DNA from: Methylobacterium durans
GTDB taxonomy: Bacteria; Pseudomonadota; Alphaproteobacteria; Rhizobiales; Beijerinckiaceae
Assembly: GCF_003173715.1 (NCBI RefSeq)
Contig: NZ_CP029550.1
Span: forward strand, 3,891,501-3,955,500
Direction: 5' to 3'
DNA: 64,000 nucleotides
Every line of letters begins with the position of its first letter. Position 1 is the stretch's first letter. The notes under the pieces are model-generated. The model worked only from the letters and a program-made list of their open reading frames with translations. It was not told the DNA's origin and did no database searches. Shown here piece after piece: positions 7,734 to 14,412 of this stretch. The position numbers and the translations under genes were made by a program.

Positions 7734-9773
7734 CTACACGCTCTGCCCATCCCGCGCCGCGCGCTCACGCAGGTAATCCTCGCTGGTGCGGGTCCTGGCG
7801 CGCTCCGGCGCGGCGTGCGGGTCGAAGCCCTGGTTGAGGGCCGCCTCGACGCGACAATCCTCGCACATCATCAGCGAGCGGATTCGCGCCTCGCCGGCCG
7901 CGCCCGCGAACATCCAGTGGTTGCCGCGCAGCTTCTCGATGACGCGCTCGATGGTGCTGCGCGTGCCGAAGCCCTTGCCGCAGGCGATGCAGTCGAAGGG
8001 CTCCTCCTCCTTCACGATCCGCCGCGGCTCGGCCCAGGCCGCGAAGTCGATCCGGGGCTGGAGCGTGATCACGTTCTCCGGGCAGGTCGCAGCGCAGAGG
8101 CCGCACTGGACGCAGAGGCTTTCCTCGAAGGCCAGGAGCGGCCGGTCCGCGCTGTCCGAGAGCGCGCTCGTCGGGCAGGCGCTGACGCAGGCGAGGCAGA
8201 GCGTGCACGCTTCCGTGCGGAAGGCGAGGCCGCCGAAGGGCGCGCCGGCCGCGAGAGGGACAGTGGAGACCGGGCTCGGCGCCGCGACTTGCAATTCGCG
8301 GACGCTCGTGCGCAGCACGCCGCGCTTGTCGCCTGCCGGCATGAAGCGGGCCGGGGTCGGCGCGGGCGTGCCGCGGGGAGCCGCGCGCAGGGCCTCGCCG
8401 AGGGCGTCCGGGTCATCGGTCTCGACCGTCGCGACGAGACCGGCCCCGGCAGGATCGTAGCCGAGGGCCCCGAGGAGGGTGTTCGTGAGGTCGAGAGTCG
8501 CCTGCAGGCTCGCGAGATCGTGCTTCGGCCGCGCCCTGAGAAGAAGCCGCGCGCCCACCGCGCCGTAGGCGAACAACGACGCGAAGACCTCGGGCCCGAG
8601 TTGCGTGACCTCGTTCACCCGGACGGGCAGGACGTTTGCCGGCAGGCCCTCGCCGTCGCGGGAGAGTGCGTGGATCAGCGGCTCGCCGTGGTCGCCGTCG
8701 TGGAACAGCACGATCCCGTCGAAACCGCCGGCTGCCTGGTAGGCGCCCATCAGGGTGCGCAGGCGCCGCAGCAGAGCATCGGCCGGCGGCAGGGCGTAGG
8801 AGGCGGCTCCCGTGGGGCAGAGGGCGGCGCAGGAGCCGCAGCCCGCGCAGACATAGGGGTCGATGGCGACGTGATCGCCGTTCGGGCTGATGGCGCCGGT
8901 CGGGCAGACGTCGAGGCAGCGGGTGCAGCCGGTGATGCGCGAGCGGGAATGCGCGCAGAGTTCCGCCCTGAAGTCGATGAAGCGCGCCTTGTCGAAGGTG
9001 CCGACGAGGTGCGACGCCTCGAAGAGCAGCGCCTCGACGGCCTTCGGGTCGCGCGGGTCCGCCCGCAGGTAGCCGCTGCGGGTCTCGTGCGCGGGAAACA
9101 GCGGCACGCCGCCGGTGAGGTCGATCACGAGGTCGCAGGTCGAGGTCGCGCCGTTGCGCGCTGGGCCGAACACGAGCGCCGAGCGCGAGGACGGGGCCGG
9201 CAGCGCGTAATCGTCGATACGCAGTTCGAAGGCGCCGAGATGGCCCTTTGCCGTCGTGATCGTCCCCTGCAGCACCGGGAAGTCGGCCCGCAGGGGCGGT
9301 GCCACCGGGCCGGGGCGGGACAGGAGCACGGTGATGTCGAGATGGTCCGCGAGCCGCCGCGCCGCGTCGATCGCGGTCTCGTCCCGCCCGTAGACCAGGG
9401 CGACGCCCGCGCTCTCCATCGTGACGAGGGCCGCCTCCGGCCGCGGCTCGGCCGCTGCGGCGAGAAGCGCGGCCATCTTCGGGCCGGCGGCCGCGCCGTC
9501 GACCGACCATCCGGCCATCTCGCGGATGTTGGCGAAGACGACGCGATCGGCGGCGCCGGCCTCTTCGGCGATCTCCTCGAAGAGCGGCGCCTGGAGGGTG
9601 CAGGCGACGGTCACCGGGCTGCCCGTCTCCAGGGTGCGGCGGTAGCGGTCGAGGTCGCGCCCGCAGAGCTGGTCCGCGGTGGCGAGCGTGCCGCCGCAGC
9701 CCTTGGCGAGGGCGGCCCCGTCGAGCGACATCGTCTTCTCGCAGGAACAGGCGATCACTGAACGGTCGGACAC
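7734..9773 (-). CDS. Multi-cluster 4Fe-4S ferredoxin of formate dehydrogenase clusters (FdhT-like)
   Basis: A 679-residue cytoplasmic iron-sulfur protein without signal or membrane segments. Two pairs of ferredoxin motifs are visible: CTRCLDVCP (283-291) with CAGCGSCAALCP (309-320), and, further on, CTLCLACVSACP with CVQCGLCAATCP. Extra Cys pairs occur at the N terminus (CSC at 9-11) and near the C terminus (CIAC, CEDC). Comparable large ferredoxins are encoded beside DUF3305/DUF3306 and periplasmic formate dehydrogenases in other proteobacteria. It is divergent from the accessory operon, with an 8-bp hairpin in the spacer. A role in enzyme maturation or electron delivery is inference. Confidence 0.85.
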   Translation of the reverse strand: MSDRSVIACSCEKTMSLDGAALAKGCGGTLATADQLCGRDLDRYRRTLETGSPVTVACTLQAPLFEEIAEEAGAADRVVFANIREMAGWSVDGAAAGPKMAALLAAAAEPRPEAALVTMESAGVALVYGRDETAIDAARRLADHLDITVLLSRPGPVAPPLRADFPVLQGTITTAKGHLGAFELRIDDYALPAPSSRSALVFGPARNGATSTCDLVIDLTGGVPLFPAHETRSGYLRADPRDPKAVEALLFEASHLVGTFDKARFIDFRAELCAHSRSRITGCTRCLDVCPTGAISPNGDHVAIDPYVCAGCGSCAALCPTGAASYALPPADALLRRLRTLMGAYQAAGGFDGIVLFHDGDHGEPLIHALSRDGEGLPANVLPVRVNEVTQLGPEVFASLFAYGAVGARLLLRARPKHDLASLQATLDLTNTLLGALGYDPAGAGLVATVETDDPDALGEALRAAPRGTPAPTPARFMPAGDKRGVLRTSVRELQVAAPSPVSTVPLAAGAPFGGLAFRTEACTLCLACVSACPTSALSDSADRPLLAFEESLCVQCGLCAATCPENVITLQPRIDFAAWAEPRRIVKEEEPFDCIACGKGFGTRSTIERVIEKLRGNHWMFAGAAGEARIRSLMMCEDCRVEAALNQGFDPHAAPERARTRTSEDYLRERAARDGQSV

Positions 9774-9790
9774 TGTGTCATCCCCAATTC

Positions 9791-9809
9791 CGGAGGCCCG
9801 TGGCCTCCG
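9791..9809. promoter_or_regulatory. Perfect 8-bp inverted repeat in divergent FDH spacer
   Basis: The arms CGGAGGCC (9791-9798) and GGCCTCCG (9802-9809) are separated by three bases. The repeat sits 17 bases upstream of the ferredoxin start on the minus strand and about 80 bases before the ligase-like gene on the plus strand. It could be an RNA hairpin in the ferredoxin leader, affecting ribosome access, or an operator. Only the symmetry is seen. Confidence 0.4.
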
Positions 9810-9890
9810 CGCGCTTGCAGCGGCTTCTTATACTCGAATAGGTCCAAACTGCGATTGAACAGATGGGCGCGAGGCTTGCGCGACGCCACG

Positions 9891-10646
9891 ATGACGAACC
9901 ACGCCGCGATGTCACAGGGCAGGCCGCTCGACCTGCCGCCGCTGTTCACGGCGATCACCGCCGAGCGGAGCGAGCGCGTCCACGCCGAGGCGTGCGGGAT
10001 GGCGGCACCCGAGGCGGCGGGCACGATCGTGCACGCGTTGTCCGGCGACTGCCCGGCCTTCGCGGTGGTGCTGGCGCCGGACGAACCCCTGGCGACCGCG
10101 CGGCGCGCCTTCATCGCCGCCATGGTGGCGCTTGGCGAGGCGGTCGGCGCACACGCGCCGCCGGAACGGGCGGTGCGGTTCGCCTACCCCGACGCACTCC
10201 TGTTCAACGAGGCGCGAATCGGCGGCGGCCGCCTGTCCTGGCCCTCCGATTGCCCGGAGCACGAGGCGCCGGCCTGGCTCGTCTTCTCGGCCATGCTGAT
10301 CGGCACGAAGCGGGATGCCGGCGATCCCGGCCTGACACCGGAGACGAGTTCGCTGGAGGAGGAGGGCTTCGAGATCGCGGATCGCGGCGTTCTCGTCGAG
10401 AGCTTCGCCCGCTACCTGATGCGGGCGGTCGAGACCTGGAACGGGCTCGGGTTCGAGGCTGTCGCCGCAGCCTTCTCGGACCAGTTGGTCCCGGACCTGT
10501 CCGGCGCCGGCCAGCACGTGGACGCGACGGGCGATCTCCTGACGGAGGATACGGGCGCACCCGGCGGGATCCGCCGCGACAGCCTCGCGGTCACCCTCGG
10601 CGCGGTCTCCTGGCTCGACGCGAAGAACGGGAGGCCCCGATTGTGA
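9891..10646 (+). CDS. Biotin/lipoate-ligase-like protein of the FDH accessory operon
   Basis: A 251-residue protein resembling the biotin/lipoate protein ligase fold, probably with a C-terminal DUF4444-like part. The segment YPDALLFNEARIGGG (about 103-117) aligns with the WPND...K-GGI motif of ligases, but Asn is replaced and the catalytic Lys position is Arg. The GRGRxGR loop is not seen. It is therefore likely a non-catalytic or altered family member. It starts the plus-strand accessory operon and its stop overlaps the next gene (GTGA). A TTG at 9855 could extend it by 12 residues. ATG 9891 is preferred, ATG 9909 is possible, and none has a strong ribosome site. Confidence 0.75.
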   Translation: MTNHAAMSQGRPLDLPPLFTAITAERSERVHAEACGMAAPEAAGTIVHALSGDCPAFAVVLAPDEPLATARRAFIAAMVALGEAVGAHAPPERAVRFAYPDALLFNEARIGGGRLSWPSDCPEHEAPAWLVFSAMLIGTKRDAGDPGLTPETSSLEEEGFEIADRGVLVESFARYLMRAVETWNGLGFEAVAAAFSDQLVPDLSGAGQHVDATGDLLTEDTGAPGGIRRDSLAVTLGAVSWLDAKNGRPRL

Positions 10647-11203
10647 GCGCGACCAAGCTGCCGCGGACGCTTCGCCTCGACCCTTCCGACACCTTCGTGT
10701 TCGCCAACGCCGCCGAGCCCGGCGAGTGGGCGGTGACGGGCTCGTTCCTGTTCTTCGACGTGGATTCGGACGCCCTGTCCCCGAAGGAGCGGGCCGCCTT
10801 CCGCTCGGGATTCCTCGGGACCGCCTCGTTCGGCTTCTCGACGCTCGTCGTCGTCAGCGAGGCGAGCGAGGCGGAGCGCGAGCAGGCGGTCTCGGCGCTG
10901 GCGCGGCACATCCTGGACAAGCTCGGCGCGCCGAGCGCTGAGGTCGCGCTGGCGGCCGCCGAGGAGGAGATCGCGGTGGCGGCCTCCCTCTGCGGCCCCC
11001 CGGTCGGGACGGTGATCGCGCTCACCCGCAGCATCGAAGGCGGAGAGCTGAGAGAGCGATTCCGGACGCTGCAGCGCCGGGAGGGCGTGCCCGGCGCCGA
11101 CCGGCTCCACGCCCATTCTCGCGCCTTCACCTTCGTCGAGACCGATGACGAGCCCGAGGAGAGCGTCGATCTCGTCGGGCTGATGGGGACGAATCCGCGA
11201 TGA
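10643..11203 (+). CDS. DUF6505 family protein
   Basis: A 186-residue cytoplasmic protein with no signal or membrane segment, recognised as the DUF6505 type found in formate dehydrogenase gene clusters. The function is unknown. The start is GTG at 10643, whose last two bases belong to the TGA of the preceding gene. The 3' end overlaps the next ATG by four bases. Visible features are RLDPSDTFVFANAAEPGEW near the N terminus, a GFST...VV strand and an Ala/Glu-rich helix in the middle. Tight coupling on both sides suggests stoichiometric synthesis with its neighbours. The family name is recalled from sequence resemblance. Confidence 0.8.
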   Translation: MSATKLPRTLRLDPSDTFVFANAAEPGEWAVTGSFLFFDVDSDALSPKERAAFRSGFLGTASFGFSTLVVVSEASEAEREQAVSALARHILDKLGAPSAEVALAAAEEEIAVAASLCGPPVGTVIALTRSIEGGELRERFRTLQRREGVPGADRLHAHSRAFTFVETDDEPEESVDLVGLMGTNPR

Positions 11204-12204
11204 CCGAGTTCTGGGTGTCCAGCGGCCATCATCTCGCCGGCCGCACGGAGGCCGGCGGCCTCGCGGTGACGGACGAGCTGCTCCTCGCCTATCTCGCCCG
11301 GCCGGAACTGTTGCCGCCGCCCGAGGCGTGCGACGCCGAGCGGGCGCTCCACGCCGCACTCCTCACCGATCCGCGCCGGCCCGTGCCGCCCGCGCAGGTG
11401 CGCGCGCTCAACGATCCGGACGCGGTCGAGAACTGGCAGGTGATCCTCGCCTTCCGCGACAGGCTCCTGAGCGCACGTTCGATCGAGGCGGCCTATCTCG
11501 ACCTCGTGCGGGGCGGCCTCGCGGGCACGCCCGGCCTCTTCCTCAACCAGCTCGTGCACCTCATCCTGCGCAACGCCCTCGACGGCTGCGAGGACCCCTA
11601 CACCCTGCGCGCCGCCGAACTGTTCTTCCGGCCGCAGCGGGTATCGCTCTCGGGCGGGGCGACACTCCTCGCCGATGCCGAGATCATCGAGGCGCGGGAG
11701 GCCGGCGCCTCGGCCTCGCCGCTGATGGCGATGTTCGGCGCCGAGCCCGCGGCGGAACTCGACGTGATGACGGACGAGAACGCCTGGACCTACTGGAGCC
11801 GGTCCGACGCCTTCACGATGGCGCTCAATCTCTCGGAGAATCCGCGGAGCCGCGACGGCCTCGCCCGCGCGATCGAGGCGTGGCTGCGCCACCTCCTGGC
11901 GCTGGAGACGACGGTCGAGCCGCTCGCGCGAATCGAGGAGCGGGACTGGCGCTGGTTCGTGGGCCTCGACGCGGAGGCGACCCGGATCGGAAACGCGCTC
12001 TGGCGCGGCGACGCGGTCGAGCCGGAAGCCCTGACCCGGGTCGTCGCGTTGTTCCGCATGACGGTAGCCGACGCCGGACGGATCGAGCGGACGATCGCCG
12101 GCCACCCTATCTATCTCTTGCTGGCGATGAGCCCGGACAAGCGCGTGACCCTGAAGCCCCAGAACCTCGTCGCGGGTCTGCCGCTCGTCGGCGCCGCGGC
12201 CTGA
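11200..12204 (+). CDS. DUF6352 family protein
   Basis: A 334-residue cytoplasmic protein of unknown function, recognised as the DUF6352 type that accompanies periplasmic formate dehydrogenases. It begins MTEFWVSSGHHLAGR and is mostly alpha-helical, with DENAWTYWSRSDAFTMAL near residues 190-207 and a C-terminal HPIYLLLAMSPDKR. There is no cofactor motif or membrane segment. The start overlaps the DUF6505 gene by four bases, and the next gene follows after 18 bases behind a strong GGAGGAG ribosome site. Overlapped position between DUF6505 and DUF3305 points to a role in assembly or maturation rather than catalysis. Confidence 0.8.
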   Translation: MTEFWVSSGHHLAGRTEAGGLAVTDELLLAYLARPELLPPPEACDAERALHAALLTDPRRPVPPAQVRALNDPDAVENWQVILAFRDRLLSARSIEAAYLDLVRGGLAGTPGLFLNQLVHLILRNALDGCEDPYTLRAAELFFRPQRVSLSGGATLLADAEIIEAREAGASASPLMAMFGAEPAAELDVMTDENAWTYWSRSDAFTMALNLSENPRSRDGLARAIEAWLRHLLALETTVEPLARIEERDWRWFVGLDAEATRIGNALWRGDAVEPEALTRVVALFRMTVADAGRIERTIAGHPIYLLLAMSPDKRVTLKPQNLVAGLPLVGAAA

Positions 12205-12222
12205 GGCGGAGGAGAAGGTCGA

Positions 12223-12732
12223 ATGCCGAAGGATCGTTTCCCGGTCGGCGTGATCGTGGCCCGGCGCAGGCTTAGGAGCCCCTGGGCGGATCACCAGTGG
12301 CTGCCGGTCGGCGCCCTGCCGGACATTCCCGAGACGGCGCCCTGGACCCTTCTCGCGTCTATTGAAGGCGAGGACCGGTTCTATGCCGGCGCCCATGAGG
12401 TCGGCCTGCACATCAGCGAGACCGGGCATTACCGCGACAACCTCGTCTCGGGACGGCCGTCGCTCTGGGTCGCCCTGCGGCCGGTCGCGGGCGACGCGTA
12501 CGAGGTCGCGACGGTCACGGCCGATCCCTACGAGGGCGAGGCGCTGGCAGAGGGCATCGGCGAGATCGTCGAGGCGGTGCCGATGCCGGAGTCGATCCAG
12601 GCCGCCGTCGCCGCGTTCGTTGACGCCTTCCACGTCGAGCGCACCTTCGAGAAGCGCAAGCGCGACCGCGCCGACCCGGAAGCCCTTGGGCGCCGCAACA
12701 TCGCGGCCGAGCGCGGAGGAGGCTCCGAATGA
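12223..12732 (+). CDS. DUF3305 family protein
   Basis: A 169-residue protein matching DUF3305, a small cytoplasmic family almost always paired with DUF3306 beside formate dehydrogenase genes. Typical features are FPVGVIVARRRLRSPWADHQW at the N terminus (variants of WxxxxWxPV), a central HEVGLHISETGHYRDNLVS and a C-terminal helix rich in Lys/Arg. The function is unestablished; the family pattern suggests an assembly factor. It is preceded by GGCGGAGGAGAAGG, and its stop overlaps the start of the DUF3306 gene by four bases. Confidence 0.88.
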   Translation: MPKDRFPVGVIVARRRLRSPWADHQWLPVGALPDIPETAPWTLLASIEGEDRFYAGAHEVGLHISETGHYRDNLVSGRPSLWVALRPVAGDAYEVATVTADPYEGEALAEGIGEIVEAVPMPESIQAAVAAFVDAFHVERTFEKRKRDRADPEALGRRNIAAERGGGSE

Positions 12733-13397
12733 GCGGCGGCGATTTCCTGGCGCGCTGGTCGCGCCGGAAGCGGGAGACGCAGGCGCCGCCTGCCGAGGCG
12801 AAGGCCGGGATCCTGCCGGACGATGCGGCCGAGGCACCCGAGCCTGGGGCCGAGGCGGCGATCACCGAGGAGGAGATCGCGGCGCTTCCTCCCCTCGATA
12901 CGCTGACCTCCGGTACCGATCTGACGCCCTTCCTGCGCAAGGGCGTCCCCGCCCTGCTGCGCAACGCGGCCCTGCGGCGGATGTGGTCGCTCGATCCGGC
13001 GATCCGGGACTACGTGAGCGAGGCGCGCGAATACGCCTACGACTGGAACGTCGTCGGTGGCGTTCCGGGCACCGGCCCGCTCCTGCCGACCGACGACGTC
13101 CGCGCGATGGTCGGCCGCATCTTCGGAGACGCGCCCGACGATCCACCTGAGATGTCAGGGACGCCGGAGACCGCATCGGACGCTGTCGAGACCGCGTCCA
13201 CTTCCCCCGATTCGGTCCCCGTCGCGGAGCCCGAAGACCTGCCCGCAGCGGAAGTTGCATCTAGCTCCGAAAACCAGCCCGCGTCGCTCGCCGGGCACGC
13301 GCAAGCCCCCGAACCACCCGCGGAAGCCGCTGCCGTGAGACAGAATCCCCAATCTCTCACGCGGGTGCGACGCCATGGGGGTGCGATTCCGATTTGA
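12729..13397 (+). CDS. DUF3306 family protein
   Basis: A 222-residue protein matching DUF3306. The conserved part is the N-terminal 145 residues: GGDFLARWSRRK at the start, then LPPLDTLTSGTDLTPFLRKG, LRRMWSLDPAIRDYV and DWNVVGG. It is followed by a Pro/Ser/Glu-rich tail of about 60 residues and a basic end, RVRRHGGAIPI. The tail looks disordered, the C-terminal RRHGGA motif may be a docking signal, and no enzyme motif is seen. The gene is coupled by overlap to DUF3305 and is the last gene before a 143-base gap holding a possible promoter for the structural genes. Confidence 0.88.
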   Translation: MSGGDFLARWSRRKRETQAPPAEAKAGILPDDAAEAPEPGAEAAITEEEIAALPPLDTLTSGTDLTPFLRKGVPALLRNAALRRMWSLDPAIRDYVSEAREYAYDWNVVGGVPGTGPLLPTDDVRAMVGRIFGDAPDDPPEMSGTPETASDAVETASTSPDSVPVAEPEDLPAAEVASSSENQPASLAGHAQAPEPPAEAAAVRQNPQSLTRVRRHGGAIPI

Positions 13398-13414
13398 ACT
13401 GCTCAAAAGTGAGA

Positions 13415-13449
13415 TTGCGGGCCGCCGGAACGCGTTTATAGTGTGCACA
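13415..13449 (+). promoter_or_regulatory. Possible sigma-70-type promoter with TGTGCACA palindrome, upstream of torD-fdhABC
   Basis: TTGCGG (13415-13420) and TATAGT (13437-13442) are separated by 16 bases, close to a housekeeping promoter. The -10 is immediately followed by the 8-base palindrome TGTGCACA (13442-13449), which could bind a regulator at the start site. It lies in the gap between the DUF3306 gene and the chaperone gene, so the catalytic genes may be transcribed separately from the accessory block. No experimental support. Confidence 0.45.
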
Positions 13450-13540
13450 ATGAATTCGGTCCGCGGGGGGCGCCTGCGGGTTGAGGAGCAAGATGCTGTC
13501 GGGTGCGTTGGGTCAGGGCGTTGCCGAAGGGGGAGTCGGC

Positions 13541-14125
13541 ATGGCTGCAACGGTCGACGAGGTCGATCTGCTGCGTTCGCGCCAGTACGACCTGCTCGCG
13601 ACCCTGCTCGGGCGCGTCCCCTGCGGGCACGTGCTCGCGCAGGTCGCAGGGCTTGAGGGGGACGGAACGCCGCTCGGGCAGGCGCTGGGCAGGCTCGGCA
13701 TCGCCGCGCGGAATGCCGACCCGCTGGCGATCGAGCGCGATCATTTCGAGACCTTCGTCGGGGTCGGGCGCGGCCGTCTCCTTCCTTACGCCTCCTACTA
13801 CCTTACGGGCTTCCTGAACGAGCGGCCGCTCGCCCGGGTGCGGGCGGATTTCGACGCGCTCGGGATCGAGCGTAGCGACGCCGTCAGCGAGCCGGAGGAT
13901 CACGTCGCGATCCTCCTGGAGGTGATGGCAGGGCTCGCCTCTGGCCGGATCGACGCGGAGCCGGGCGCCGAGGCGCGCTTCTTCGCACGGCACCTGCAGC
14001 CCTGGGCGCCGCGGTTCTTCGCGGATCTCGCGGAGCAGGCGGACACGGATTTCTTTCGGGCGGTCGGTGCCCTCGGCCAGGCCTTCCTGGAGATTGAGGT
14101 CGAAGCCTTCGCCCTGGACGCCTGA
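13541..14125 (+). CDS. TorD/DmsD-type chaperone for formate dehydrogenase
   Basis: A 194-residue helical protein of the TorD/DmsD/NarJ chaperone type. It shows the family pattern LRSRQYDLLATLLGR, an acidic YASYYLTGFLNERPLARV segment and EPEDHVAILLEVMAGL. These chaperones bind Tat signal peptides of molybdoenzymes and hold them until the cofactor is inserted. The gene lies directly upstream of the Tat-signal protein and fdhA, its expected client. ATG 13541 is chosen because GGGGGAG precedes it with five bases of spacing. In-frame starts at 13493 and 13481 (TTG) would add an unconserved N terminus. Confidence 0.88.
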   Translation: MAATVDEVDLLRSRQYDLLATLLGRVPCGHVLAQVAGLEGDGTPLGQALGRLGIAARNADPLAIERDHFETFVGVGRGRLLPYASYYLTGFLNERPLARVRADFDALGIERSDAVSEPEDHVAILLEVMAGLASGRIDAEPGAEARFFARHLQPWAPRFFADLAEQADTDFFRAVGALGQAFLEIEVEAFALDA

Positions 14126-14186
14126 CGGACCGGGAACGGGACGTCCGGGCGAGTGAAACGGATTTGACCAGTCGGGAGTGACGAGG

Positions 14187-14405
14187 ATGGCTCAGGAGAA
14201 GAAAGGCGAGATCGGTCGCCGCCAGTTCTTCCGCACGCTCGGCGGCGGCTCGGCGGTCGCGGCGGCGGGCCTGCTGTCGCCGATCTCGACGAACGAGGCC
14301 CAAGCCTACGATCCGGGGTCCGAGGAGACCAAGGCGCGGTATCGGGAGACCGACCATGTCAAGGCCTTCTACCGGACGAACGGCTACGAGACGCTGAAGA
14401 AGTGA
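14187..14405 (+). CDS. Small twin-arginine signal protein of formate dehydrogenase region
   Basis: A 72-residue protein with a Tat motif RRQFFRT at 11-17, a hydrophobic stretch (GGGSAVAAAGLL) and a short mature part (about 35 residues) ending in HVKAFYRTNGYETLKK. This is the recognised formate-dehydrogenase-region Tat protein (TIGR02811-like), regularly encoded just before fdhA. The function is unknown; it may be a small subunit or an export partner. ATG 14187 is preferred over the in-frame GTG at 14178, as GAG-GAGG precedes it closely. fdhA starts seven bases after its stop. Confidence 0.88.
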   Translation: MAQEKKGEIGRRQFFRTLGGGSAVAAAGLLSPISTNEAQAYDPGSEETKARYRETDHVKAFYRTNGYETLKK

Positions 14406-14412
14406 GATCGCG

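Noticed and set aside
10643..10650. Reading the ligase-like and DUF6505 genes as one fused protein.
   Set aside because: The frames differ by one and the GTGA overlap is a normal coupling junction.
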